This document shows positions 10,191-19,847 of a stretch of DNA of 64,000 nucleotides, in pieces. A model generated the notes under the pieces. It saw only the letters and a list, made by a program, of their open reading frames with translations. It did not search any database and had not been told where the DNA came from. This DNA comes from CAMREV01 sp051653965. Its GTDB lineage: Bacteria > Bacillota_I > Bacilli_A > Mycoplasmatales > Mycoplasmoidaceae. The stretch covers positions 124,001 through 188,000 of the forward strand of contig JBOFXG010000002.1 of assembly GCA_051653965.1 (NCBI GenBank), given 5' to 3'. Made by a program: the position numbers and the translations under genes. Position 1 is the stretch's first letter, and each line of letters starts with the position of its first letter.

Positions 10191-11567
10191 TTATAGATTT
10201 TTAATATCCTTGTCTCTTAGAGCAGCTACTTCTCTAGGAGTTTTTTGATTTTGAAGTCCATTTAAAGTAGCTAGCACCATATTTAGACTTGTATTTTTTC
10301 CTAAGTTTTTAGAATAAGCATCTTTGTATCCAGCCATTTCTAAAAGAACACGAATTGGACCACCAGCAATAATACCAGTACCTTCAGGAGCGGGTTTTAA
10401 TAAAACTTTACCTGCACCTTTTCTACCAATAACTTCATGGAATAAACTACCATTTTTATTCATTTTAACTTTTGCCATGTTATTTTTAGCATCTTTTAAT
10501 GCTTTTCTAATTGCGATTGGAACTTCAATAGATTTTCCTGTTCCATATCCAACCATTCCATTTTTATCACCAATAATAACTAAAGCAGAGAATCTCATGT
10601 TTCTACCACCTTTAGTTGTTTTAGATATTCTTTTAATTCTAACAACTTTTTCATGATATCCAGTGAAACTTTGTTTTGGTGCATTTTTAGAATTTCCCCT
10701 TGGACCATTTTTCTTGAAGCCGCCTTTTTTGAAATCTTTTTTAACAAAAGTTTTTTCAGACTGATTTCCTTCAACATTATTTCTTGATTGAAATTCTCTA
10801 TTAGGTTGTTCATCTCTTTTTGGTTGTTCTTCAACTACCATTGGTTTGAATTCCTTTTTAGGTTCTTCAATTACAGGTTTAGTTTTGAATTCTCTTTTTG
10901 GTTGTTCTTCAACTACTATTGGTTTGAATTCCTTTTTAGGTTCTTCAATTATGGGTTTAGTTTTGAATTCTCTTTTTGGTTGTTCTTCAACTACTATTGG
11001 TTTGAATTCCTTTTTAGGTTCTTCAACTATTATTGGTTTGAATTCCTTTTTAGGATGATCAATTTGTTCAGAATCTGAAACATTATTTGAAAAATCTATT
11101 TTTTCTTTAGCATTTAATTCAATTAAATCACTATCATTTGATTTATCTGTAATACTAGTAATTTTTGATAATTCTTTAATTTTTTCAGAGTAAATTTCTG
11201 ATTTGATATCTTCTGCAGTTGGTTCTTTTACAATTTTAGCTTTAGCTTCATCTTCTTTTTTTCTCAAAAGAGCTTCTTTTTCTCTAATTTTTTCTAAATC
11301 TCTTTCTTTAGATTCTTCAATAGCTTCTATTTTTTTAACTTTTTCAAGTTCAATGCTTTGTTTTTCTTCAACTCTGCTAATAGATTCTTTTGTTAGAGGT
11401 TTATCTGAGATATTAACTCTTGATTTAACATCATCTCATTCTTTGAATACAACTTCTTGATTGATTAATTCTGCTAATTTTTGAGCTTGATCTTCTAAGA
11501 CATTAATGTCTTCTTTTACATTCAGAATATCTTTTTCTGATGTCGATTGTTTTTTGTTTTCACTCAT
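10191..11567 (-). CDS. rpsE: 30S ribosomal protein S5 with a ~300-residue N-terminal extension
   Basis: 458 residues, against about 165 for ordinary S5. The S5 core is about residues 307-458 (VVRIKRISKTTKGGRNMRFS, GYGTGKS, PAPEGTGIIAGGPIR), complete and normal. The first ~300 residues are low-complexity: Glu/Lys coiled coil to about residue 150, then tandem 26-residue units such as PKKEFKPIVVEEQPKREFKT, then a Gly/Lys/Asn-rich linker. The start is ATG at 11567, and one Trp in the extension is TGA. The same frame continues into the core without a break. S5 sits at the mRNA entry tunnel, so the tail would project outward into the cytoplasm (inference). Confidence 0.92.
10817..11054 (-). repeat. 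78-bp tandem repeats in the rpsE extension
   Basis: About three units with a 78-bp period (26 codons), nearly identical, encoding EEPKKEFKP(I/M)VVEEQPKREF-type units. In-frame with rpsE and able to expand or contract without disrupting the S5 core. Confidence 0.9.
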
Positions 11568-11607
11568 TTTTATTTTCCTTGTTTTTTAATTTAATTAAAA
11601 ATTAAAT

Positions 11608-12432
11608 TTATTCATTTTCACTTTCAGAATCTTCATTAATAAATTCTTCAATTAAATCTTCATGGTCATTAATTTGATCATGATTACTTGTGTCATTATT
11701 TGAAGCCATAAAAGGATCTTCAAGTTCTTTCTTTTGCTTATTTAAACTTTCAATATCCATGCTTAGATTGATGTCATATTGAGAAGCTTGTTCAAGCCTT
11801 TTCTTTAATTCATCATATCTTTCTTTTGTTGCTTCAGCTTGTGATCTATGTAAGCTTGCAAGCTCAGAAGTTCTTTTTGCAGTTTCTTGAGCGATTTTTG
11901 CTTCTTCATCTTTTTTAGTTGCATGTAATTCTTCAAGTTCTGATTCAAATGCTGCTTTAGCAGTTTCTGATTTAACTTTTGAAAGTTGTGCTTTAATAAC
12001 AAATTGTTTTGCATGTACTAATGAATTGTTAGCAACTTCAGAAACTTCAACAGCATTTTTTCTTGCACTATCTGATTCTTCTTGAGCTGATGAACAGTCT
12101 TCAATTTTTCTAGCATATCTTTCTTTTGAAAGAGCAATTTTTTTAATTAAACTTTCAAGATCAGCTTCTTCTTTTTGTAATTGAACAAAAAGCTCATCTC
12201 TTACTAATACTTCTTTTTCTAAAATAATTGTTTTTGTTTCAGCTATTTCAGTAACAGCTTTTGCTTCCTTAATTAATCTAGTTGCTTTTTCTACTTCATC
12301 TCTTGCGATGATATCAAGCTTTCTAGTTTCTTCTTCTAATTCAAGAGCCTTAATACTTTTTTCTTTAAGATCGGGTGTTAAAGAAATTCCATAAGCATCT
12401 AATTCATCTATTTTTCTTTGAAAGTCATTCAT
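11608..12432 (-). CDS. Coiled-coil protein inserted in the spc operon
   Basis: 274 residues, MNDFQRKIDELDAYGISLTP.... Nearly the whole chain from about residue 20 to 235 is charged heptad-rich helix (Glu, Lys, Ala, Leu); the last ~35 residues are strongly acidic (NDHEDLIEEFINEDSESENE). No membrane segment, no recognisable enzyme motif, no Trp. It lies between rplR and rpsE, which are normally adjacent, on the same strand with 24-40 nt gaps, so it is co-transcribed with ribosomal proteins. Its neighbour rpsE also carries an unusual coiled-coil extension. Function unknown. Confidence 0.85.
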   Translation of the reverse strand: MNDFQRKIDELDAYGISLTPDLKEKSIKALELEEETRKLDIIARDEVEKATRLIKEAKAVTEIAETKTIILEKEVLVRDELFVQLQKEEADLESLIKKIALSKERYARKIEDCSSAQEESDSARKNAVEVSEVANNSLVHAKQFVIKAQLSKVKSETAKAAFESELEELHATKKDEEAKIAQETAKRTSELASLHRSQAEATKERYDELKKRLEQASQYDINLSMDIESLNKQKKELEDPFMASNNDTSNHDQINDHEDLIEEFINEDSESENE

Positions 12433-12456
12433 AATATTTTTTTCCTTTTTATTTTA

Positions 12457-12816
12457 TTAAAAAACTAAACCATTTTTTCTTGCACTATCAGCAAGCATTT
12501 GAACTCTACCATGGTATTTAGAACCACCTCTATCGAAATTTATTTCTTTGATATTTTTCTTAAGAGCTTTTTTAGCAATATCTTCACCAACTTTTGATGA
12601 GTTTTCTTTGTTACCGTTCTTTAATCCTAATTGTAATGAAGAACTTGAAACAACTGTAATATTTTTATTATCATCAATTAATTGTGCATAAATATGGCCA
12701 TTTGTTTTAGTAACTAAAAGTCTATGCAAACCATTATTAATTACTTTAAATTTTCTAGCAATTTTTAAATGTCTATTTTTTCTATTTTCTTTTTTATTTA
12801 AACTTAATCTTTTCAT
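12457..12816 (-). CDS. rplR: 50S ribosomal protein L18
   Basis: 119 residues: MKRLSLNKKENRKNRHLKIA, then RLLVTKTNGHIYAQLIDDN and a C-terminal INFDRGGSKYHGRVQMLADS. L18 binds 5S rRNA with L5. Its downstream neighbour is the coiled-coil gene rather than rpsE. Confidence 0.95.
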   Translation of the reverse strand: MKRLSLNKKENRKNRHLKIARKFKVINNGLHRLLVTKTNGHIYAQLIDDNKNITVVSSSSLQLGLKNGNKENSSKVGEDIAKKALKKNIKEINFDRGGSKYHGRVQMLADSARKNGLVF

Positions 12817-12829
12817 ATTTAACTAGTTC

Positions 12830-13381
12830 CTATTTCTTCCCACCGTCAGCAGTTTTACCAACTTTTCTAATAATGTGTTCGTCGCTATACATAACACCTT
12901 TCCCTTTATAAGGTTCAGGTGGTCTTTTGCTTCTTATAATTGAAGCAAATTCGCCGACAGCAGTTTTATTAGAACCAAAAATTTCTATTTCTGTGGGAGT
13001 TATGCAAGTAATTTTAATATCTTTAGGTATTTCTAATTTAATATTGTGAGAATGTCCTAAATATAATTCTAAATAATTACCAACAACAGCAGCCTTATAA
13101 CCAACACCAATAATTTTTAATTTTTTTGAATGGCCTTTACTTACACCAATTATTGCATTATTAATATTTGAGTTTGTAGTTCCATGAATCATTTTAGTAA
13201 ATTTTTCTTCATTATTTCTTTTAATAATAACTTGATTATCATTTAAAGAAATTTTAAGTAAATGACTATGAGGATTTAGTTCAATTGCACCATGAGTTCC
13301 TGAAATTTTTAAACTATCTTTTTCTAAACTTATTGAAACACCAGCTGGTATTTCTAATATTCTATTACCAATACGTGACAT
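12830..13381 (-). CDS. rplF: 50S ribosomal protein L6
   Basis: 183 residues, two tandem L6 domains, with the C-terminal signature KRPPEPYKGKGVMYSDE. L6 lies near the GTPase-associated centre. Standard spc-operon position between rpsH and rplR. Confidence 0.96.
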   Translation of the reverse strand: MSRIGNRILEIPAGVSISLEKDSLKISGTHGAIELNPHSHLLKISLNDNQVIIKRNNEEKFTKMIHGTTNSNINNAIIGVSKGHSKKLKIIGVGYKAAVVGNYLELYLGHSHNIKLEIPKDIKITCITPTEIEIFGSNKTAVGEFASIIRSKRPPEPYKGKGVMYSDEHIIRKVGKTADGGKK

Positions 13382-13405
13382 TATATTTTTCTCCTTTTTA
13401 TTAAA

Positions 13406-13801
13406 TTATCATACATAAGCGATGACTTCACCACCTAAATTATTTTTTCTTGCATTCTTATCTGTCATTATGCCTTGACTAGTTGAGATGATAGCTATAC
13501 CTAAACCATTTAAAACAGTTGGCAATTTACTAACCTCACTATATATTCTTAAACCAGGCTTAGATATTTGTCTAACTCCTGATATTGAAGAAACATTACC
13601 TTTATATTTTAAAGTTATAAGAGTATAAGGTATTTTTTTTGTATCTACTTTTTCTTCATAATTTTCAATGTATCCTTCTTCTTTAAGGATTTTTAATAAA
13701 TTACTACTTAATTTTGATTTCTTAGATTGAATTTTAGCTTTTTTAGATTTTGTTCCCATTCTAATTCTAACTAGTAAATCTGATATTGGATCTATGTACA
13801 T
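13406..13801 (-). CDS. rpsH: 30S ribosomal protein S8
   Basis: 131 residues, MYIDPISDLLVRIRMG... to GGEVIAYVW. The final Trp is TGA at 13409-13411, followed by TAA; the standard code would stop one residue early. Central-domain 16S rRNA-binding protein and, in many bacteria, a repressor of the spc operon. Confidence 0.95.
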
Positions 13802-13814
13802 AAATTATTCCTCC

Positions 13815-14000
13815 TTATCAAGAAGCCTTTCTTACTCCTGGAATAGAACCTTTGTAAGCTAAGTCTCTAAAGCAAAGACGACAAATTCCAAATTTTCTAT
13901 TAACAGCTCTTGGTCTACCACATTTTTCACATCTAGTATAATTTCTAACACCAAATTTTTGGTGTTTTTTTTGTTTTTCAATTAATGATTTTTTTGCCAT
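13815..14000 (-). CDS. rpsZ: 30S ribosomal protein S14, zinc-binding type
   Basis: 61 residues with two CxxC pairs (RCEKCGRP and ICRLCFRD), the zinc-dependent short form. The C-terminal Trp is coded by TGA before TAA at 13815. Followed upstream by rplE with a 3-nt gap. Confidence 0.95.
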
Positions 14001-14003
14001 AAA

Positions 14004-14555
14004 TTACTTTTCTCCCTTGCTTTTTACAAACGGTATTCCTAGATGTTTCAATAATGCAAATGCATCTTCATTTTTATTAGTTGATGTAACGATTGTTATA
14101 TCAAAACCTCTAATTCTTTTAACATCATCAAAATTAATTTCTGGGAAAATGATTTGCTCTTTTATTCCCATAGTAAAGTTTCCTCTACCATCAAATGATT
14201 TTGTTGATATTCCTCTAAAGTCTCTAATCCTTGGAATTGCTATAAGAATTAATTTCTCTAAAAAATTTCACATTTGATCATTTCTTAAGGTTACCTTAAC
14301 TCCAATTTCTTGCCCTTCTCTTAGTTTATAAGTTGCTAAAGATTTTTTCGCTTTTGTTTTAATAGGTTTTTGTCCAGTTATTACACTTATTTCATTATAA
14401 ACAGAGTCAATGTTTTTACTATCTTGTGTTGCATCACCAACACCAGCATTAATAACAATTTTTTCTATTCTAGGAACTTGCATAACTGATTTATATGAAA
14501 ATTCTTTCATTAAAGCAGGAGCTATTTCCTTTTTGTATCTATCTTTTAATAACAT
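14004..14555 (-). CDS. rplE: 50S ribosomal protein L5
   Basis: 183 residues: MLLKDRYKKEIAPALMKEF, VPRIEKIVINAGVGD and the C-terminal RIRGFDIVIVTSTNKNEDA. Binds 5S rRNA and contacts P-site tRNA. An internal TGA-coded Trp at 14268 (NDQMW) would split it under the standard code. Confidence 0.95.
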
Positions 14556-14563
14556 AATACCTT

Positions 14564-14887
14564 CTATTTACTTACAATTTCTAAGTTAGTTTTTTTTGAA
14601 ATTCTAACTTTTTTATTGTCTTTGTTTAAACCATATTTAACTTTTGTAGTATTACCTTTTCCTTTCGGATCTAGTAATGCTAGCTTTGATAATGGAAGCG
14701 GTTTGTTAACTTCAATTATTCCACCATCTTGATTGTCTTGACTTGGTTTTTGATGTTTTTTAACCATATTTACTTTTTCTACAAAAGCAGAGTCATTTTT
14801 GTTATCAATTTTTAAAATTATTCCTTCTAAACCTCTATGTTTACCAGATATAACTCTAACTTTATCGCCTTTTTTTAATCTTTTCAT
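14564..14887 (-). CDS. rplX: 50S ribosomal protein L24
   Basis: 107 residues with the N-terminal KOW motif (KKGDKVRVISGKHRGLEG) and a basic C-terminus. Assembly initiator that binds the 5' end of 23S rRNA. Confidence 0.95.
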   Translation of the reverse strand: MKRLKKGDKVRVISGKHRGLEGIILKIDNKNDSAFVEKVNMVKKHQKPSQDNQDGGIIEVNKPLPLSKLALLDPKGKGNTTKVKYGLNKDNKKVRISKKTNLEIVSK

Positions 14888-14901
14888 AGTGAGCCCCCCT
14901 T

Positions 14902-15270
14902 TTATAAAACTTCAGGAGCTAGAGAAACAATTTTAGGAAAACCTTTGTCTCTTAATTCTCTAGCAACTGGACCAAATATTCTTGAACCTCTTGGTGTTTT
15001 GTCATCTTTAATAATAACACATGCATTTTCATCAAAACTTAAGTAAACACCACTACCTCTTCTAATCGATTTTTTCGTTCTTACTATAACAGCTTTAAAA
15101 ACTTGACCTTTTTTAACGTTGCCGTTTGGTTGGCATTTTTTAACTGAAACAACAACAATATCACCAATTGATGCATATCTTCTTTTAGATCCACCTAAAA
15201 CCTTAATGACTCCTACTTCTTTAGCCCCAGTATTATCAGCTACAGCTAATCTTGACATAAATTGAACCAT
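14902..15270 (-). CDS. rplN: 50S ribosomal protein L14
   Basis: 122 residues: MVQFMSRLAVADNTGAKEVG, AVIVRTKKSIRRGSGVYLSF and IFGPVARELRDKGFPKIVSL. Subunit-interface protein, standard length. Confidence 0.97.
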   Translation of the reverse strand: MVQFMSRLAVADNTGAKEVGVIKVLGGSKRRYASIGDIVVVSVKKCQPNGNVKKGQVFKAVIVRTKKSIRRGSGVYLSFDENACVIIKDDKTPRGSRIFGPVARELRDKGFPKIVSLAPEVL

Positions 15271-15292
15271 AATATATTCTCCTTAATTTAGC

Positions 15293-15553
15293 TTATTTAG
15301 CTTTTTCTACTATTTTGTAAAGTCTTCATCTTTTAGTTTTACTTAAAGGTCTTGTCTCTACAATTTTTACTTTGTCACCAATTTTACAAACTTCTTTTTC
15401 ATCATGTGCATGATACTTCTTATGAGTAATAACAAGCTTATGGTATAGTTTATGTTTACTTCTTGTTTCAACATTTACCACAATTGTTTTAGACATTTTA
15501 TCAGATACAACAATACCTGAAAGTATTTTTTTATTAATAACTGTTGATTGCAT
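15293..15553 (-). CDS. rpsQ: 30S ribosomal protein S17
   Basis: 86 residues, OB-fold: LSGIVVSDKMSKTIVVNVET, HDEKEVCKIGDKVKIVETRP, LSKTKRWRLYKIVEKAK. The Trp near the end is TGA (15326), so the true stop is TAA at 15293. Confidence 0.95.
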
Positions 15554-15558
15554 AGATA

Positions 15559-16041
15559 TTAAACTCCTCTTTGTGCTTTCTTAACGATGTTTGTTTTTTT
15601 AGCTTGGTTATTGTTTGACTTAGTAACAATTTTTTTAGGTGCAGATTTAGTAGAACTTGAATCTGTTTTAGTCATTTTTGAAATTTCATCTTTTTCAGTT
15701 GATGAAACCTTTGGTTTTGATTTATCTTTTGGTTTTTCTTCAGCAGCATTTATAACTGAATCAGGATCAAAAGCTAACCCTTTTCCAATTGAATTAGTAA
15801 TTCTTTTTCCATCTTTTCATTCAACTAATGCATAGTTATGAGATGAAACAGATAATTCAACATTTCTTTCTCTTAATACAAAGAATGAAACAGCAATAGT
15901 TTTTTTAACTAGCTTAACTTTATGTGTTTTTTCTAATTGCCCTGCAGCAGCTTTAAATCTGTATTCTAATAAATCATTTTTTAATTTAATTATTAAATCG
16001 GCTAATTCTTTATTACTTTTTTTTCTTAAATCATTAACCAT
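15559..16041 (-). CDS. rpmC: 50S ribosomal protein L29 with long C-terminal tail
   Basis: 160 residues, about 90 longer than ordinary L29 (~65). The core is residues 1-70 (DLRKKSNKELADLIIKLKND, KTIAVSFFVLRER). After a TGA-coded Trp (VEWKDGK) comes a Lys/Ser/Glu-rich tail ending IVKKAQRGV. L29 sits at the polypeptide exit, where targeting factors dock. Its ATG overlaps the end of rplP by 8 nt. Confidence 0.93.
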
Positions 16042-16456
16042 TTGGATTCTCCTCTTTATGAATTATTTTTCATGTAACACATAATTTGTTTCCAGCTTTT
16101 CTTAATGCTTCCTTCATTTCTAAAGGTGGAATTCCAGCAATTTCAAACATTACTGTTCCTTCTTTAACTACAGCAACTCATTTTTCAGGAGAACCTTTAC
16201 CAGATCCCATACGAACTTCTAATGGTTTTTTAGTTAAAGATAAATGAGGAAATATTCTTATTCACATTTTACCTGTTTTACCTAAAGACTTAGAAATTGC
16301 AATCCTTGCAGATTCAATTTGTCTATCAGTAACTCAAGCTCCTTGTGTAGAAACTAGTCCATATTCTCCAAAAGCAACATATCTGTTTCCTTTTGCTTTA
16401 CCTTCATATTTAATTCTATGAGGCTTTCTATATTTTGTTCTTTTAGGTTGTAGCAT
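16034..16456 (-). CDS. rplP: 50S ribosomal protein L16
   Basis: 140 residues: MLQPKRTKYRKPHRIKYEGK, RIFPHLSLTKKPLEVRMGSG and EIAGIPPLEMKEALRKAG. Several Trp are TGA, so it is invisible to a standard-code ORF search. Binds near the peptidyl-transferase centre and helps tRNA positioning. Confidence 0.95.
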
Positions 16457-16458
16457 TT

Positions 16459-17190
16459 TTAAGCCTCCCTAGGTGATTTCTTGTTTTGTTTTTTAGGATC
16501 GAAACTAGATCTTTTTGATTTAATTAGAATGGGATTTTCATTAACTAATTTGTTTCCAAAAATTTCACCTCTATTAATTCAAACTTTTACACCTATTAAT
16601 CCATAGGTTGTGTGTGCTTCTTCTAAAGAATAATCAATATCAGCTCTAATAGTTGATAGTGGAATAACACCTTCAGAGTAACCTTCTACTCTAGCCATTT
16701 CTACTCCACCTAATCTTCCAGAAACTTTAGTTTTTACACCTAAAGCTCCTGCAGCTAGAACTTTTTTAATTGACATTTTTTGTGCATTTCTGAATGAAAC
16801 CTTTTTTTCAATAGCATCAGCTATTTCTCTTGCAACTAATCTTGCAGATAATTGTGCATTTTCAATAGTAATAATTTTAGTATTTACTTTGATCTTTTTT
16901 CCAACTATTAAACTAATTTCTTTTTTAATTTTTTCTAAATTAGCACCTTCTTTACCAAATAAAAAACCTGGTTGATAAGAATAAATAAATAATTCAATAT
17001 TTGTTTGTTGTCTTTCAATTTCAACATTTGAAATTTGAGCATCTTTGTATTTTTTAATTAATAATTCTCTGATTTTATGATCTTGAACTAATCATTTAGC
17101 AAATTGCTTTTTATCTTCAGCAATTCATCTTGATTGTCAGTCCTTGTTAACACCATATCTTAAACTATTAGGATTTGCTTTTTGACCCAT
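16459..17190 (-). CDS. rpsC: 30S ribosomal protein S3
   Basis: 243 residues. The KH domain (FGKEGANLEKIKKEI) is followed by the C-terminal S3 domain (SGRLGGVEMARVEGYSEG, YGLIGVKVWINRGE). TGA-coded Trp occur near the N-terminus (KDWQSRW, AKW) and at 16579. S3 lines the mRNA entry tunnel with S4 and S5. Confidence 0.96.
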
Positions 17191-17194
17191 ATTA

Positions 17195-17740
17195 TTATTT
17201 ACTTCCCTTCTTTTCTATTTTTAAATTTGTTTTTGGTTTTATATTTTTTGAAACTGTAGCTTTTTTAGCAACTGGTTTTTTGGTTTTAGAGTCTTTGCTA
17301 ACTTTAGACAAATTTTCTTTTCTTTGTTTTGCACTATAACCTTTATTAGCTTGTGCTCTTTTTGTTTTTAAATCTTTAATTTTTTTAAGATCTTTTTTCA
17401 TTTCTTCAGAATCATCTGAAAGAGTAATCTCAATATGAGAATATCTTTTTTTTAATAAATCTGCTGATCCTCTTGCTCTTGGATTTGTTCTTTTTAGTGT
17501 TGGAGCTTGATTAGCTACAATTTTATAAATATATAATTTAGAACCATCCATTGCATGATTGTTAGTAGCATTTGCAATTGCTTGAATTAATAATTTCTTA
17601 ACAATTGGCGCTGCTTTTTTATCTGTATTATCCAAAATAATTAAAGACTCAGTAACTGGTTTATTTCTGATGAGATCAACTACAAGTTTAGCCTTTTGAC
17701 TAGAAATGTGAATATATCTTTGTATTGCTATTGCTTTCAT
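17195..17740 (-). CDS. rplV: 50S ribosomal protein L22 with C-terminal extension
   Basis: 181 residues against about 110 for ordinary L22. The core (residues 1-112) includes the beta-hairpin loop that lines the exit tunnel (APTLKRTNPRARGSADLLKK). Residues 115-181 form a Lys/Ser/Thr-rich tail (KKPVAKKATVSKNIKPKTN). Similar L22 tails are known in Mycoplasma pneumoniae. Four-nt gap to rpsC. Confidence 0.94.
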   Translation of the reverse strand: MKAIAIQRYIHISSQKAKLVVDLIRNKPVTESLIILDNTDKKAAPIVKKLLIQAIANATNNHAMDGSKLYIYKIVANQAPTLKRTNPRARGSADLLKKRYSHIEITLSDDSEEMKKDLKKIKDLKTKRAQANKGYSAKQRKENLSKVSKDSKTKKPVAKKATVSKNIKPKTNLKIEKKGSK

Positions 17741-17748
17741 AATTATCC

Positions 17749-18015
17749 TTATTTTCTATTACCTGTATGACCTTTGTAAGTTCTTGTAGGAGAAAATTCT
17801 CCTAATTTATGACCTACCATATCATCAGTTACATAAACATTAATAAATTGTTTACCATTATGCACTTCAAATGTTAATCCTACAAATTCAGGGAATATTG
17901 TACTTCTTCTAGATCAAGTTTTAATATTTTTCTTTTTATCTTGTGCATTCATGCTTACAACTTTTTTTAATAAGCTTGGTTCAACATAAGCACCTTTTTT
18001 TGAGCTTCTTGACAT
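17749..18015 (-). CDS. rpsS: 30S ribosomal protein S19
   Basis: 88 residues, MSRSSKKGAYVEPSLLKKV, then IKTWSRRSTIFPEFVGLTFE and VGHKLGEFSPTRTYKGH. One Trp is TGA. S19 binds with S13 in the small-subunit head. Confidence 0.95.
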
Positions 18016-18031
18016 AAATTAATTATTCTCC

Positions 18032-18874
18032 TTAATTTTTTCTTCTTCTTACAATTAATGCACTTGAAGATTTTTTCTTATTTCTAGTTTTAACACCCAT
18101 GTGTCTTTTACCTCAAGGAGTTCTAGGAGCATCCATACCAATTGGTTGTCTACCTTCTCCACCACCATGTGGGTGATCATTAGGGTTCATAGCTGAACCT
18201 CTAACTGTTGGTCTTATACCTTTATTTCTATTTTTACCAGCTTTACCAATGTTTATTAAATTATGGTCAGAATTTGAAACTCTGCCTATAGTTGCAAAAC
18301 AGTTATTCATTACTTTTCTAACTTCACCTGAAGAAAGTTTTACAATTGTGTAATCACCAGTTTCATCTTTACCCAAGATTTGTGATGCAGTACCAGCAGA
18401 TCTTGATAATTGTCCGCCCTTACCGTGAATTAATTCAATATTATGAACAAATGTACCTTCTGGAATCATTGAAATTGGCATTGAATTACCAATTTGGATA
18501 TCACATCCATTTTTACTAGAAACTATTTTATCCCCAATTTTAATTTTTTCTGGTGAAATGATATATCTTTTATCACCATCTTCGTAAGATACTAATGAAA
18601 TGAAACAAGTTCTATTTGGATCATATTCAACAGTTTTAACATAAGCAACTTTATCATATTTATCTCTTTTAAAATCAATTATTCTGTACTTTTGTTTTTG
18701 TCCGCCACCTTTGTGTCTTACAGTAATTTTACCTTGATTATTTCTACCAGATTTTTTGTTTTGACTAACAAGTAATTTTTTATAAGGTTCATCAGTAGTA
18801 AGAGAAGCTTTATAATCTATTACTATTGTCTGTCTTATACCACTACTTCTGGCCTTGATTCTTTTTATAGGCAT
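18032..18874 (-). CDS. rplB: 50S ribosomal protein L2
   Basis: 280 residues: RNNQGKITVRHKGGGQKQKY near residue 43, SAGTASQILGKD, and the conserved VRGSAMNPNDHPHGGGEGRQ loop essential for peptidyl-transferase activity. A TGA-coded Trp (APRTPWGKR) lies at 18113; the real C-terminus is SALIVRRRKN at TAA 18032. Confidence 0.96.
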
Positions 18875-18890
18875 TTTCTCTCCTTACCAA

Positions 18891-19193
18891 TTATTCTTTT
18901 TTTTCTTCTTCGTCAAATACAATTTCAGTTCCAGGTAATAAAGTTACAATTGCAATTTTTTTAGCCTTCTTAATTCCTGGTTTTTTAGTTCCTGTTTTTG
19001 TCTTTTTTTCAATTTTACTTACAATATTTACTTTTTCACATTTAATTCCATAGATAGCTTGGAAAGCTTCTTGTACTAATTTTTTAGTTGCTTTTTTGTT
19101 AACAATAAAACAATATTTCTTTTTTTCTAAAGAATTCATTAAATATGTTTTTTCAGTATTATAAGGTTTGATTATTACTTCACTTAAATTCAT
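18891..19193 (-). CDS. rplW: 50S ribosomal protein L23
   Basis: 100 residues, VIIKPYNTEKTYLMNSLEKK and the lysine-rich loop KIEKKTKTGTKKPGIKKAKK. Forms the docking site for SRP and trigger factor at the tunnel exit. A short acidic C-terminus (FDEEEKKE). Its ATG overlaps the rplD stop by one base. Confidence 0.95.
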   Translation of the reverse strand: MNLSEVIIKPYNTEKTYLMNSLEKKKYCFIVNKKATKKLVQEAFQAIYGIKCEKVNIVSKIEKKTKTGTKKPGIKKAKKIAIVTLLPGTEIVFDEEEKKE

Positions 19194-19828
19194 TATGCAA
19201 ATACCTCCGATAATTTATCAAAAGCATTTTCTTGACATATTGTAATATGACTATTAGCAATATCTCTAGTTGAAACTTGATTTCATTTTTTTGAATAAAC
19301 TTTTTGAATATTTCTACAAGATAAATTGAAATTTTCATTCTTTTCATCATTTAATATAAATAATATTTTTTTGTTATTAATTTCTAATTTTTTTAATAAA
19401 GTATCAATTTTATTAGTTGATGGGTTTTTCATATCTATATCATTAACCATTAAATAAATTTGATTTTCTTTAAATTTAAATGTGATAGCTGATCTAATGG
19501 CCAATTTTCTAACTTTTTTATTTAATTTTAAATTATAGTTTCTATTTGGCTTAGGGCCAAACACAACACCACCACCAACTCATTGTGGAGATCTTGTTGA
19601 ACCTTGTCTAGCTTTTCCTGTGTGTTTTTGTCTTCATGGTTTTCTACCACCACCTCTAACTTCAGCTTTCGTTTTAGTTGAATGAGTACCTTGTCTTTCA
19701 CCAGCATTTTCAGATAGTATTGAATCAAAAATTGCTTGCTTACTAGGTTTGTCTTCAATTAAACTAGTATTTTTTAAATCAATTTTTTTTATATTACCAG
19801 CTAAATCTACTAAATTTACTTTTTCCAT
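19193..19828 (-). CDS. rplD: 50S ribosomal protein L4
   Basis: 211 residues. The signature GERQGTHSTKTKAEVRGGGR and KARQGSTRSPQWVGGGVVFG form the long loop reaching the exit tunnel. Three TGA-coded Trp. The stop TAA shares one base with the rplW start. Confidence 0.95.
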
Positions 19829-19847
19829 TTATATTACCTTTCTTCTT

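Noticed and set aside
10788..11078. Plus-strand Phe/Trp-rich membrane-like ORFs
   Set aside because: They are antisense shadows of the rpsE repeats; composition follows from the complement.
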